A stretch of 64,000 nt of DNA from Symbiodinium natans. Lineage: Eukaryota > Sar > Dinophyceae > Suessiales > Symbiodiniaceae. Under the pieces are notes generated by a model, which was given only the letters and a program-made list of their open reading frames with translations, was not told where the DNA came from and made no database searches. The stretch lies in contig CAJNDS010002035.1 of NCBI GenBank assembly GCA_905221605.1, forward strand, positions 482,555-546,554, given 5' to 3'. This document shows positions 1 through 10,299 of this stretch, one piece after another. Both the position numbers and the translations under genes were made by a program. How positions within the stretch are numbered: position 1 is the first letter of the stretch; each line of letters starts with the position of its first letter.

Positions 1-2143
1 GCTCTTGGGCCGTTTTGTTTGTGGGTTTAGGGGGCCTTTTGGCTTTCTGGGTTTTTGTTAGGCCTTTTTTATTTTTTATCGTTTATGGGGTTTAGGGGAG
101 GTTCAGGGCCTTGGGTGGTGAGGGAGAAGGCTTTGCCTCCTGACTAGCGGTTTCAGGGAGTTTGAACTAAGTTGCTATGGTGAGGAAACCGCATGGTTTG
201 CTATACATGCGTATTGCCGGTAGTTTTAGGTTCGCCACTAAGGAAGCCTAACAGCAAGCGACACTTCTTCATGAACAAGTTCGCCTTAGGTTGTCCGGGC
301 TCAGGGCAGCAAGGCCCCAAGACCTACACCAACCTTGAATGAACATGTAGGGTTGTAGGGCCTATAACTTAACCCCAACGCCTAACCCTAAACCCTACTG
401 TACAAACCGGCCTAAACCCTAAGCCCTAAACCCTTAAACCCTACCTTGGCCGTAGGCTGCCGGTCGCGGAGGCAGCAGCGCTGCAGTCTCAGGCCACGCA
501 GGAGCCCTGGGTTAAGCCACATGGGGGTTGGGGGTTTGGGATTTGGGCTTTAGGGTTTATACAAACTGTAGAGGGTTCATGTCCGGGGTGTTGGGCCAAA
601 GTTTTGGGCGAAAGTGTTATCCTGGTCTTGAGAGTTTTGGCTTTATGGTTTAGGGTCTAGACACAAACCCCCAAACCCTGTAACCCCAAGCAGTCCTGAT
701 AAGTGGTACACTTTTCCGCTGTTTCGGGCTTAGCGTTTAGGGCTTAGGGTTTAGGGCTTAGGGTTTGGGGCTCAGGGATTAGTGTTGGAGAAAGCTAGCC
801 TATCACTCGATCCTGTCTCATCCAATTGCCCAGTCCTGCACACACCGTGGCTCCATTTTGTACCGGGCTTTGCGAACTAGGAGCCTGAATCATTAGATTA
901 GAGTTTTGGGGGGTTATCATAGTATAATTTTGAAGTCACCATACGGAATTTTTAGTATAATTAATTACAAAGGGGCCATGAGGGAATATTACTAGTACAA
1001 ATATAAAGGGACCACAAGGGAGTATAATTCGCCCCAAACCCTAAACCCTAAACCCCAAACCCTAAACCCTAAACCCTAAACCGTAATTATTCCGACCCCA
1101 TGTTGGCAGCATCTGGGCGCTAGGAGCTCGGGTCTTTTCCATCTCCCGCGCTGCTCCTGCGTGAGCGCCAGGCCTGATGCACCTTCTCAGGGGGCTTATG
1201 ATTTATGGGCATCTTAGGGATATGTATATACATATGTGTATATATATATGTGTGTGTGTGTGTGTTTTTGTGTTTTTTGGGGTACTATGATTCCTAAGAA
1301 ACAGTTAAAATTATGACTCTTGCCAGGGTTCCAAGTTCAGCACAGGTATTCCTGGGTGCTTGTCAAGGACCTTGAGTAGTGCAAGTTCGCATAGTTGAAT
1401 TATATAGCAAGCAGCATCGTGTCCTTCTTTGTGGGCTTGTGGTGGCTTCACTGAAGTTCCTTCTCGAGAACCCAGTCATGCTCATGGGCTTAAGGGGTTG
1501 ACGATCGCCTCAAGAGGTGAACTGGGTTTTGGAGTCCTATACTTGAATACTTTTCTTGGTTCTGGGTTCCCGTTATAGCTACTTATACCGAAGAAGTACA
1601 TACTTTTTTCAGGGTCTAACCCAAAATAGGATGAACATCGGATTCCCTGCCAGGGCGGAGTTTGGCTTAGCGCCTTCCCTCGCTGGCCGATCCTCGGACG
1701 CAGGGTGGGCTTTAACATAGGGGTCGGAATAATTACTAGTAGTGTTCCCCTATGGTCCCTTTATAACTATCCCCCCCCAAAAAAATAATCTAAAAACTAA
1801 GGCCCCTATACAAACCCAAACCCTAAACTCTAAACCCTTAACCCTAAACCCTAAACCCTGTGCTAATTATGGTTCATGATCCCTGCTTCATGCGAGCGGA
1901 CATATGGAGCCTGAAGCCCTAAGCCCTGAGCCCTAAACTTTGTCATCGTGGGGCAACATTGTACATTTTTAAGGGTATTCAAACAACCCCAAACCCCAAG
2001 CAATAGACCCTAAACCCCAAACCCGAAACCCTAACCCCTAAACCCCAAACCCTAAACCCTAAACCCCAAACCCTAAACCCCAAACCCTAAACCCCAAACC
2101 CTAAACCCCAAACCCTCGAACTCAACTTTCCCAAGGCCGCCAG
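1..2143. other. gene-poor stretch with scattered telomere-type repeats
   Basis: I see no supportable gene. The stretch holds short runs of CCCTAAA and its variants CCCCAAA and CCCTAAG (about 350-450, 1031-1083, 1804-1860), short TTTAGGG runs (about 735-780), and a TA/TG microsatellite at about 1219-1267. Two segments at about 950-1030 and 1725-1760 share words (ATTACTAGTA next to a run resembling AAAGGGACCA) and may be decayed mini-elements. Confidence 0.6.
1984..2117 (-). repeat. interstitial telomere-type array, C-rich strand
   Basis: CCCTAAA alternates with CCCCAAA, so TTTAGGG and TTTGGGG read on the minus strand. The alternation suggests the array was amplified as a 14-nt dimer rather than by telomerase directly. 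Confidence 0.85.
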
Positions 2144-2193
2144 CGGCCTTTGCCCGACTGAGCGGCATGGTGGAGCCGGGCATCAAAGTCATG
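2144..2193 (+). CDS. PPR-motif exon (second half of one repeat)
   Basis: A short coding segment reads AFARLSGMVEPGIKVM after a CCGCCAG acceptor and before an ATG|GTCAGG donor. Counting a PPR from its first aromatic residue as 1, the Ala falls at 17, the Met at 24 and Gly-Ile-Lys at 28-30, which is the usual second-helix pattern. PPR proteins bind organellar RNA; the target cannot be told. The first half of this repeat was not found upstream. It is a fragment only, so it could also be a relic. The exon limits are inferred from splice-like dinucleotides. Confidence 0.45.
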
Positions 2194-3952
2194 GTCAGGC
2201 ACTCAGAGAGTATTCTGCAGGGTTTAGGGTTTAGGTTTAGGGTTTAGGGTTTAGAGTTTAGAGTTTAGGGTTTGGGGGGGGGGGGGGGGGGGGGGGGGGT
2301 TCCGGGTTTCGGGTTTAGGGAGTTTAGGGTTTGGAGTTTAGGCACTCAGAGAGTATTCTACGAGATGGCCCTTATTCCCCTTTTTTAGGGGAGTTTAAGG
2401 AGTTTTGGGTTTAGGGAGTTTTGGGGTTTAGAGTTTAGTATAACGTCGGCCTTTGTTCCCTGATTTTTTCCTTTTGAACCCCCTTTAATCCAAGAATGGT
2501 GCCCTTTAGATTCTTAGGTTACACTTGGGTCTAGTAAATGCACCCTACCGGTACCTAGCGACGATGTCGGAGAGCACATGTCAGCGAGTGCTGGTGCCAG
2601 GATGCCAGTGGTGCGCTGACAGATGACATCCGGCTGGCATCGAACTCAGATGTGGACAGCATTCTCTAAGCCCCCTAATAACCGCATAAGTACAACCTAT
2701 TCTTGGTATGGGAATGAGGTACCCTATAAAATCCCTTAAAGGACCCAATGAACTCCCTTCGGGGGGGGGGGTATCTAGGGTACCTGAGGCGGTCATCGTA
2801 CTCGCAAGCTGCAAACCCTGACTGAGGTGGTGGGTGGTAGCCATCTCACATCCGAGGCCGCAACGCTCTACTGGGTAGTTCTCCAGTGGGTTTCGGGTTT
2901 AGGGTTTAGGGTTTAGGGTTTAGGGTTGGCTAAGGGTGCCGTATTCTGTAGGGGACCCCAAAAAAAATCAGGACACTGTTTTACAGAACTGCCATATGCC
3001 AGTGGCGGGAGGCCACGAATCTGGAGCCCGGCAGTCTAAAAACGCCTTGACTCTTGCCCTAAACCCTAAACCCTAAACCCTAAACCCTAAACCCTAAACC
3101 CTAAACCCTGAGCCCGCTGGACACCTAAACTGCTGAACCCCTACTGCCCAACCCCCTCCCGGCCATCGGAACTGCTTCTTGCTGGCATACCAGGAGTGGT
3201 TAAAGCTTCACGGCAATGCTGGAGGCTGGCAGGGCCTCCAAGGGGTGGTTTAAGGCTTGTAGGGCTTTCAAGGAAGGCTCAAGTGGTACAGACTCTTGGT
3301 TTTTGGATGTATTTGGGGCTTAGGACTAATGACTTGAGGGGCTTGGGGCGCGGCGCATAAGGAAAACCCCAAACTTTAGAAACCCGAAGCCCCCATATAG
3401 AGACCCTTTTTGGAGACCCCTTTATCAAAGCCCCCTTTAATAGAAATCCCTAAACCCTGAGCCGAACACCCAAACCCTGCACCCTACACCCCAAAGCCTA
3501 AACCCTAAATGAGTGACCGTTGATTCGCTTTAGTAGGGGACGGACATCAGCTTATGGTTTGGTGGCTCTTGATCTGCAGAACGATAGGGGGCACGCGTTT
3601 TCGATAACCCCAACATGATGAGAAAATGCCCGCGCAGCTGTAGCATGAAATTCGCGGAAGAGCGTCTTAACCTGCAGCACGATATGACACGTAGGAAACG
3701 ATAGCCCTCATATACATGTCCTTCAGCTTAACAAGTAATATTGACCGCTGCTCAAGTCCTAAACCCTAAACCCTAAACCCTATAAACCCTAAACCCTAAA
3801 CCCTATAAACCCTAAACCCTATAAACCCTAAACCCCTAAATTGCCAGGGGGCCTGGGGTCTCGGAGCCTGGCGCTCCGGAGCTCTGGGGCCGCGGGGGCT
3901 CGGAGGGCCCTGGAGGAGCCATTTTTTTTTTGCGGGGGGGGGGGGGGGGGGG

Positions 3953-4035
3953 TTTAGGGTTTAGGGTTTAGGGTTTAGGGTTTAGGGTTTAGGGTTTAGG
4001 GTTTAGGGTTTAGGGTTTAGGGTTTAGGGTTTAGG
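3953..4035 (+). repeat. interstitial TTTAGGG array (about 12 units)
   Basis: Nearly perfect head-to-tail TTTAGGG units follow a T run and a long G homopolymer (about 3932-3952). Perfect units suggest recent insertion or homogenisation compared with the degenerate runs nearby. Confidence 0.95.
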
Positions 4036-4067
4036 CGTACCACCATGGCATCATACTGAGTCTGAGT

Positions 4068-4208
4068 GTAGTTTCATGGGCCCTGAATATGGTCCCTAAC
4101 CTCCATTGGAGGGTTCTGATGTATGGGCCGTTAATTTGTATAGGGTATATAAGAGGTATACAAGGGGCCCCCTTTTAAGGGCCCAAAATAAGGGACCATG
4201 TAACTACC
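4068..4208. mobile_element. short TIR element, family F
   Basis: The left end reads GTAGTTTCATGGGCCCT and the right end, reversed, reads GTAGTTACATGGTCCCT, so the ends are inverted repeats around about 105 bp of non-coding interior. The same ends bound a longer element at 61,380-61,569. It is MITE-like: no coding capacity. Confidence 0.65.
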
Positions 4209-4305
4209 CTTAGAATCATACTGTAGCAGTTTGCGTCGGAGGCCTCCCGGCTCACTTTCGGCCGTCCTCCCCATGCTTCTTTAGGGTTTAGGGTTTAGGG
4301 TTCAG

Positions 4306-4342
4306 GAGATGCAAGCAAGTCGCATGAAAGCAGACCTGGTGA
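4306..4342 (+). CDS. PPR exon a (37 nt)
   Basis: It encodes EMQASRMKADLV plus one base of a Ser codon. The acceptor is TTCAG|GAG, directly abutting a TTTAGGG run, so the upstream intron ends in telomere repeat. The donor is GTGA|GTGCAG. Spliced to the exon at 4436 it gives ADLVS followed by YNTVLDAFAK, a textbook PPR helix start (Met, seven residues, Asp, then Tyr at position 1). A stronger-looking GTGAGTG lies three bases upstream but would break the register. Function: RNA-binding helical repeat of a presumed organellar PPR protein. Confidence 0.65.
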
Positions 4343-4435
4343 GTGCAGCACTCAGTTCATGGTGGCTCTGAACTCCTTTTCTGTCTGCCGGCAGCCGAAT
4401 CCCACAAGTTTACTTTGCAACTTTGAATGACTAAG

Positions 4436-4494
4436 GTTACAACACGGTCCTGGACGCGTTTGCCAAAGAAGCCAACGCAACAGGTGCCCAAGAG
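4436..4494 (+). CDS. PPR exon b (59 nt)
   Basis: After a TAAG|GT acceptor the frame reads YNTVLDAFAKEANATGAQE. Tyr is position 1 and the Ala of GAQE is position 17. The best donor for the register is the non-canonical GAG|GCGCCT (a GC donor). Joined to the exon at 4971 the Met of VMDEM falls exactly at position 24. The split across two introns with the 35-residue spacing preserved is the main reason to call this a real exon and not chance similarity. Confidence 0.7.
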
Positions 4495-4767
4495 GCGCCT
4501 GGGTGCAAGTGCTTGGTCTGAAGTCCGAGCAGCGATGCCCTAAACCCTAAACCCTAAACCCTAAACCTTAAACCCGTAACCCTAAACCCTGAACCCTTAA
4601 CTCTGACTCCCCGGGCTGCTTTTGCGCCCATGCTAGTTAGAGCCCGTGCGGATGTCTGCGGAGTTCCGCTTTTGTTGCCGTGCAGATGAGGTGCCATGAA
4701 CCCCGAGCATACCCATAACCTCTGAGCCTCAAGCCCTCAGCACTGTTGTTTTTCCCAAGTTCTTAGA

Positions 4768-4869
4768 TTGGGATGTTCCCCCTTATACCAACAGCCCTTA
4801 ATTGGGATTAGAATAGGGGGCATTTTACTCCGTATTAAGGGACTGCTAGTATAAGGGGGGACATCCCAA
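4768..4869. mobile_element. short TIR element, family A (copy 1)
   Basis: The ends are TTGGGATGTTCCCCCTTATA and, reversed from the right, TTGGGATGTCCCCCCTTATA, so this is a 102-bp near-perfect TIR element. It lies between PPR exons b and c, hence inside a presumed intron. Six further full or partial copies are at 13,282, 22,748, 22,943, 23,581, 59,467 and 61,946. Confidence 0.75.
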
Positions 4870-4970
4870 CCCTTAGACCCTAAAGCCTCAACGCAAGAGT
4901 TTGTGTCCTAAACCCTAAGCCCTAAACCCGAAACCCTACACCCTAAACCCTAAACACACCGTGCCGCCAG

Positions 4971-4997
4971 GTCATGGATGAGATGGTGCAGACTAGC
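4971..4997 (+). CDS. PPR exon c (27 nt)
   Basis: It encodes VMDEMVQTS in phase 0. The acceptor is GCCGCCAG|GTC, 20 nt after a CCCTAAA run; the donor is the near-canonical AGC|GTGAGG. It supplies positions 20-28 of the repeat begun in exons a and b. The continuation (positions 29-35, normally ending in Pro-Asp) was not found. Very short exons of this size are unusual and the boundaries remain inferred. Confidence 0.55.
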
Positions 4998-5246
4998 GTG
5001 AGGCAGATCCTGGCTCTTGGGTTTAGGGTTTAGGGTTTAGGGTCGTAGAGCCCGCCCTCAAGCTCCTCCTTAGGGGTCGCTACATGAAGATAAGATGGCC
5101 CTTGGATTGAGGGTACGCCCCACAAAGGGGCTGTAGAATTTCGTGAAATACAGTCCAAAAGACCTTAAACCCTGAACCCTTCACCCTAAACCCAGAGAGA
5201 AGTCCGGAGAGAAAAGCCTGCGCTGCAAACCCGCATTGTGCTGCAG

Positions 5247-5302
5247 AGGCCTGGTGTCATCAGCGGAAGCCCCAGCAATTTTTTTCCGAGCCATGTTGTC
5301 TC
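5247..5302 (+). CDS. PPR-like exon fragment
   Basis: After GTGCTGCAG the frame reads GLVSSAEAPAIFFRAMLS, resembling the second helix of a PPR (Ala-rich, Phe-Phe, then Ala-Met). The spacing to the Met is one or two residues off, and the right end is not fixed by a clear donor. It lies on the same strand as, and 250 bp downstream of, exon c. Confidence 0.35.
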
Positions 5303-5519
5303 GAAAACAAGGGAATTCTAACTTAGACCCCCCCAACTAGTAGGATTCCCTTGCAACTAACAGATACCCCAAGAAGGTACCCCAAGTTCCAAAACCACCA
5401 TATATGCACATATTATATATATATATATACAAATGCCTCTACTGCACGACGGCTAGAAAGCTCGTGAAAAAGTTTCACTTAGCAGCAGCAATGCCACCAA
5501 AACACAACTTACTGAGAGC

Positions 5520-6151
5520 AATGGAGGGATCTAGAATGTGTGGTAGGTCTTGGCGGGATAAACGATGGTTTACACGAGAAATACAACCATTTCCTGGCAA
5601 GAGAAAAAGTTCTTCGGACCGGGTCGATCCAAAACCAGCTTTTCACCAGGCAAAAGAATGTTTTGGGTGACAAAGCACCATCGTTGTTGGAGGAAACAAT
5701 GCTGGCATTTTCAAGAATTAACATGGGTTTCTGTAACTCTGAAACTGGTTCAATCATTTTTGATCCGAGAAAGAGATGGTACTTCTCTTGGAAACTAACA
5801 TTTTCCCTAATAAGAAGATGGTTTTCTCATCCAACGCCATTGTTGCTCTCGGGACCGGGTCGAGCCAAAACCATCTTTATACTGTTTCTCATAAGAGCCA
5901 TCTGTTTTCCAAATGCCTCCTTTTTTCCGGAAAAGTTGTTTGTTTTTGGTTGTCTCGCAAAAGGGTGTACGACCTTGTGTCCAAGGAAAGACGGCATTCC
6001 TCATGAAACCTTTTTTTCCCACGTGCTTTCTTATCCGAAACCATTTTTCCCTCGTGAAAAGTTTTTTGTTTTCTGTAGACGGGCCGGTCCGACTTGTTAT
6101 CATTTGGGGCTAGGTTTTCCTTTCAAATTTGGGCCCAGTTATTTTCATTGA
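5520..6151. repeat. degenerate repeat region with accidental open frames
   Basis: The region is more A/T-rich than its neighbours. The word GGACCGGGTCGA followed by CCAAAACC occurs near 5618 and again near 5851, and TTTTCC/GAAAAGTT words recur about every 50-60 bp. A 203-codon frame (5540-6151) and several overlapping frames on both strands are open, but none has a recognisable domain and all are built from these repeats. Confidence 0.5.
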
Positions 6152-6159
6152 ACCAACAA

Positions 6160-6616
6160 GATGTATCGTATCTAAACTTTAAGATGGTCTCATCAATGAA
6201 CAGCGCTCACAGGAGTAGACTCTTACGTTGATATACTTTATTATGGCGGTTATATTCTACTTAATGCATCACATGCTACACACACATATACATATATATA
6301 TATATATGTATATACATATGTATTTGTATATGTATATGTATATATATATATATCCATAGCTGTGTTTCACGTTTTTGGGGGAGGCGTGGGGACTGGAAGG
6401 GGAGTTTTGGCTTGAGGTGCAATTGCTTTTCCTAGGGATGTCTCGCATGGACAAGCCAGGGCGTCGCCACCAGATATCGGGGTCGGAATAAGTAGTTACG
6501 AATGGTATTCCCTTTTTATGGGTCCCTTCGTAACTCCACTGTAAGATAACTCCCAAAACCCTTTCCCAGTTATTAAGGCCCCTACATCACTTGTAGTGCG
6601 CCAGCTCTGGCTGTAG
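6160..6616. other. microsatellite and mini-element stretch
   Basis: A TA/TG-type microsatellite lies at about 6283-6355. A short inverted-end segment (about 6490-6545) has ends GTAGTTACGAA and TTCGTAACT. No gene. Confidence 0.5.
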
Positions 6617-6652
6617 GCTACACCATCCTCATCGAGGCCCACGCGCGCGCAG
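6617..6652 (+). CDS. PPR exon (first helix)
   Basis: After CTGTAG|GC the frame reads YTILIEAHARAG, a classic PPR first helix (Tyr 1, Leu 4, Ala 7, Gly 12). A GC donor (CGCAG|GCGAGC) would let it join the segment at 6967 with the Met close to position 24. A GT donor at about 6672 is an alternative. The exon end is uncertain. Confidence 0.55.
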
Positions 6653-6801
6653 GCGAGCCGCGATACAGCAGGGTGGGCTTTTGGTTAGGGTTTAGGGTTT
6701 AGGGTTTAGGGTGTAGGGTTTGGTTTTTGTTTTGTAGGGTTTAGGGTTTGGGGTTTAGGATTTAGGGCTCATGATTCTCACAACCCACCCTTTCGGCTAC
6801 T

Positions 6802-6903
6802 ATTTGCCCAAGAACTCCCCCAAAAATATTAGGGAGATTCATCCTTACACAAACAATCCAGGGATTGTTTGCTGCTATTTTTTGTGCGGGTTCTTAAAGC
6901 AAG
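6802..6903. mobile_element. short TIR element, family C (diverged copy)
   Basis: The ends are TTTGCCCAAGAACTCCC and GGGTTCTTAAAGCAA, imperfect inverted repeats. Family C also occurs at 15,239, 18,287 and 49,093, with end word TTGCTTAAGA. This copy sits between two PPR exon candidates. Confidence 0.5.
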
Positions 6904-6966
6904 AGTAGTACATGGCCTCTTTAAGGGATGATGGAGGGGTATTCAAGGCCATCCTGGTAGATCCAG

Positions 6967-7013
6967 GAGCGATTCTTACGCGCGCAGCGGAGCTGTGGAA
7001 GATGGTCCATAAG
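6967..7013 (+). CDS. PPR exon (second helix)
   Basis: After ATCCAG|GA the frame reads AILTRAAELWKMVHK and a GTCAGG donor follows. Ala-Ala...Met resembles PPR positions 17-24 within one residue. It lies 315 bp downstream of the first-helix exon at 6617 on the same strand, so the two probably form one repeat. Confidence 0.45.
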
Positions 7014-8578
7014 GTCAGGCGGACATGCGTCGTACTTCCAAGCAGCTCAGACACCTGAAGCTACAAACCCCTCAAGGCCGAATTTGAACGAAAACCCATA
7101 ACTCTTAACCCTAAACCTGTAACCCTTCACCCTAAACCCTAAATTGCACTGCAAGAGGCATTTACGTTTCCTTTATCATTGGGTGTAATAGGGTCACATT
7201 CAAGAATATAACGTCAGAGGGCTTTTGGTGGGCCTTCCTCGACCAGGTCTAGGCACTCGATGCTTCTGCTTGAACCTCAACCCTAGAAGCCCCAAGCCCT
7301 CGAATTCTTAATCGCGTTTAAGGCCAACAGGGCTTATGGAAGCAGGCGCCTGCAAAACCTGATCGTTTTTTCGGAGGTTTCGGGGTAGGGTAGGGGGTTG
7401 GGGGGGGGGGGGGGGGGTAAGAATGTTCCGGCCGACCTTAGCCCTGAACCGAAACAGAACATGTCATATGTTGTACTAAAAGAGGCAAAATTCTGTAAAT
7501 GCCAGTGTTTCGGGCATGGTCGTCATGAATGGGCATTGCCAAACCCCCCAAGATACAAAGAAAGACAGACAGAACGAACCATGGCATAGAAAGAAAGAAA
7601 AAAGAAGGAACGAAGGACACAATAAAATAACGACATAAAGAAACCATGCACAGAAAGAAATACATGATATGAATGACAGCATAAAGACAAACAGAACGAC
7701 ATGACTTGAAAAAGCCATTCAGGAAGAAGGAGCCAACAACAGAAAGACCCGAAGACAGACCATAATGCATATATAATGATGAAGGTACAGAGTAAAGCAC
7801 TGTTATTCACAGTGTTTTTTGCCTTTGTGAGCGTCTTTGTACTACACCCCAAACACAAACTCACGCCCAAGCATTCCAAACTCTTTCGATACCCCTATGC
7901 TTTGGTTTAGAGGTGCCAGCTGCCAACGGCATAAGATTTCATAGAGGCTCTTGCAGCCACTTCTCGAAGAGGAAGCAGTGCGTTGTTGTATGTCACAAAT
8001 GTGAGATTTTTGCATGTTCGGATCAGTAGCGCCATGTGCTGTCGTATTTCCCTAGTGACAGTCTTCGAGGTTCCCGCGCTTTCCTGCCCAGAACCCACGC
8101 GAAAACAATGTGCGCAGCGGCGCGTGTCCAGTTTTTTTGGGCGCCTGCGACCTTATAGGATATCAGGGGGGTATTGTAGAGATTTTTAGGCTTTACGAGC
8201 CTCTTGGGGCTTATACAGGGGCTTTATGGGGCTTGTAGGGCTTGTAAGGTTTATGGGTTTAGCGTTGCGACCCTATAGAGGCGACAAGAAGAGTGAAGTG
8301 CCTTTGCGCGTTGCAATTCTGGAGCCAGAGTGGCTGCGGTTAGGGATTAGGGATTAGGGATTAGGGTTTAGGGTTTCAGAGGTTTAGGGTTTAGGGTTCG
8401 CTCCGACGAAAGTACTCTCGACCGTCAGCCCATGACCGCGGTCAGGGTGCCATGCCCCTAAGCCCTTAAACCAACACTGAAAACCCCAAGAACCCGAACA
8501 CCCTAAACGCCCTAAACGCCCTTAAAGCCTCCTTAAAGCATCCCTAAAGCCTCAATCCCAAACCCCCTGCAACACTTA
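7014..8578. other. no gene seen; AAAG-rich tract and short telomere runs
   Basis: A G homopolymer lies at about 7400-7417. A degenerate GAAA/ACAGAAAG tract (7555-7760) keeps the minus strand open as hydrophobic low-complexity frames of about 120 codons, which I do not regard as genes. Short TTTAGGG/GATTAGG runs occur at 8340-8400. Confidence 0.5.
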
Positions 8579-8700
8579 ACCCTAAACCCTAAACCCTAAA
8601 CCCTAAACCCTAAACCCTAAACCCTAAACCCTAAACCCTAAACCCTTAACCCTAACCCTAAACCCTAAACCCTAAACCCTAAACCCTAAACCCTAAACCC
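8579..8700 (-). repeat. interstitial CCCTAAA array (about 17 units)
   Basis: This is one of the longest C-rich-strand arrays. A one- or two-base slip near 8645 (CCCTTAACCCTAACCC) splits it into two blocks. Confidence 0.95.
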
Positions 8701-8724
8701 CGCTGTTCCCAACGTATCGGACAG

Positions 8725-8754
8725 GAAACAGGGATGCTGCTGAAGAGGCCCAGG
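8725..8754 (+). CDS. possible PPR exon fragment
   Basis: Twenty-four bases after the CCCTAAA array, an ACAG|GA acceptor opens NRDAAEEAQ. If the split codon is Gly 12, the alanines fall at 17 and 20, as in PPR second helices. It is too short to be sure. It fits the pattern of other fragments that begin just after a telomere run. Confidence 0.25.
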
Positions 8755-9462
8755 GCTCATTTCGTGCGGAACCTCCGGAAGTTGGGTATTTGCACCTGCA
8801 AAAGGGGGTTGTAGGGTGTAGAAGATGGATTTATGGGTTTAGGATTTAGGGTTTAGGATTTAGGGTTTAGGATTTAGGGTATTTGGGGTTAGGGTTTTGG
8901 GTTTAGGGTTTCCATTGGCAATAGGATTGTCGTTGCACAGTGGCCATGGAGTTGGGCAATCAATCGCGCAGCTTTTTTGCAGCAGGGGGCGACGAACATA
9001 TGGACCCCGGCGAGCATCTAGCAATACTAGCTGAGCCCACTTCACACACGGTAACCCTAAACCGTAAACCGTAAACCCTAAACCTTAAACCCTAAACCCT
9101 AAACCCTAGACCCTAGACCCTAAACCCTATCGAACGAAGTGAGACGAGCTGTTTGCGCCATGGGGGCCATTAGCTGCCAAGAGGTAGTTAGCAGCAATAT
9201 GCAGCAATTCAGACTGAGACCTCTACCTCTAACCATATGGGCCATTTCCCAAAATAGGGGTACCCCTTTTTTACCCCTAATAGAAGAGACTCCCCTTAAA
9301 GGGACCTCGAGAAAGGGTACCACTGTTTTCGGAAACCTTCATATTTAGCCCAACCCCGCTGCGGTGCTCACTGTTGCGAGCCATGATTTGTTTCAGCAGC
9401 AGCTGTTGCATGATGGTTCCGCCCTCAGCTTGCTCTAGCCGGACAGCTTCAGGCAAATCAAT

Positions 9463-9550
9463 AGTTCTCTAAATTAGGGTCCCTTGGTCCCAAAAATTGT
9501 ACGGCACCCTGAACAGAAGGACGGCAAAAGGGGCCCGAACTTAGAGAACT
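9463..9550. mobile_element. short TIR element, family B (copy 1)
   Basis: AGTTCTCTAAATTAGGGTCCC-type left end; the right end reversed reads AGTTCTCTAAGTTCGGGCCC. It is 88 bp. Other copies: 19,783-19,879 and 25,116-25,200; a lone end lies at 26,978-27,004. Confidence 0.7.
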
Positions 9551-9724
9551 CCCCAAACGAAGTACCCTAGTGCCACATGTGGTATGCGATGCCTTGAAAA
9601 TTGTAAAGGACCACGCCGCAAGGCAATCAGCTTTTGAAACCCTAAGCCTGAGTCCGGACCCTTCAAAGTTGGTCGAAATTGGGCTTATTGGAATTGAGCC
9701 CTTTCGTAAAAAAGGACCCTGACC

Positions 9725-9900
9725 CTAAACCAAACCCCAACCCACTGCCCTTCACCCCTTCCCCCCTTCCCACTTCCCCCTTCTCCTTCCCCCTTCCGCC
9801 CCTTGCCCCTTGCCCCTTGCCCCTTGCCCCTTGCCCCTCCCGCACCCACCCACCCACCCACCCGCCCCCGCACCCAAAACAATTCCCTCTAAAACCCTTT
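9725..9900. repeat. C-rich low-complexity tract
   Basis: Tandem CCCCTTG and CCCTTCC-type units and a run of CACC. Both strands are open across it (Pro- or Gly-rich), which is a composition effect. A CCCTAAA run follows at 9929-9980. Confidence 0.8.
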
Positions 9901-10085
9901 CCCCCTCAGCCCTGAAGCCGGGACCCTGAACCCTAAACCCTAAACCCTAAACCCTAAACCCTAAACCCCAAACCCAAACGTCATTCTCACGTCCTCCCCG
10001 AAATGTTCAAGAGGCCGCTGGCGATGGTGGCCACCCCCGGGTTGTGGAGACCGAGGCAGAGCTACTTGCAAAGTGTTTCCAGCAG

Positions 10086-10290
10086 TTTCGGGTTTTCAGG
10101 GCTTAGGGCTTAGGGTTTAGGGTTTAGCGTTCGGGCTTAGGGCGTAGGTCTTAGGGCTTCGGGCTTAGGGCTTAGGGCTTGGGCTTAGGGCTTAGGGTTT
10201 AGGGCTTAGGGCTTATATAGGGTTTAGGGCCCTAGGGCTTAGGGTTTAGGGTTTAGGGCTTAGGGCTTAGGGCTTAGGGCTTGGGGCATC
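10086..10290 (+). repeat. degenerate TTAGGGC / TTTAGGG array
   Basis: Units are mostly TTAGGGC with some TTTAGGG. The same variant reappears in a cleaner form at 62,741-62,824, so this heptamer variant has its own amplification history. Confidence 0.85.
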
Positions 10291-10299
10291 TCATTGTTG

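Larger units (their letters stand above)
2194..4305. other. presumed intron or intergenic DNA, rich in telomere repeats
   Basis: No gene is supported. It contains TTTAGGG runs at 2219-2272 and 2886-2927, a G homopolymer at about 2273-2300, and CCCTAAA runs at 3057-3110 and 3752-3838, the last mixed with CCCTATAAA. A 19-base word, GGCACTCAGAGAGTATTCT, occurs at about 2198 and 2340 on either side of the G run. Weak PPR-like scraps (FTAMLEAGRASK near 3210) are too short to call. Confidence 0.5.

Noticed and set aside
4343-4349. GTGAGTG at 4340-4346 as the donor of PPR exon a
   Set aside because: It looks stronger than GTGCAG three bases downstream, but using it breaks the frame and the PPR register with exon b.
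5540-6151. 203-codon plus-strand frame as a gene
   Set aside because: It overlaps several other open frames on both strands and is made of short degenerate repeats; no domain or start context was seen.
9139-9348. 69-codon plus-strand frame as a PPR exon
   Set aside because: A few residues resemble a helix, but the Ala/Met spacing and splice-like ends do not fit.
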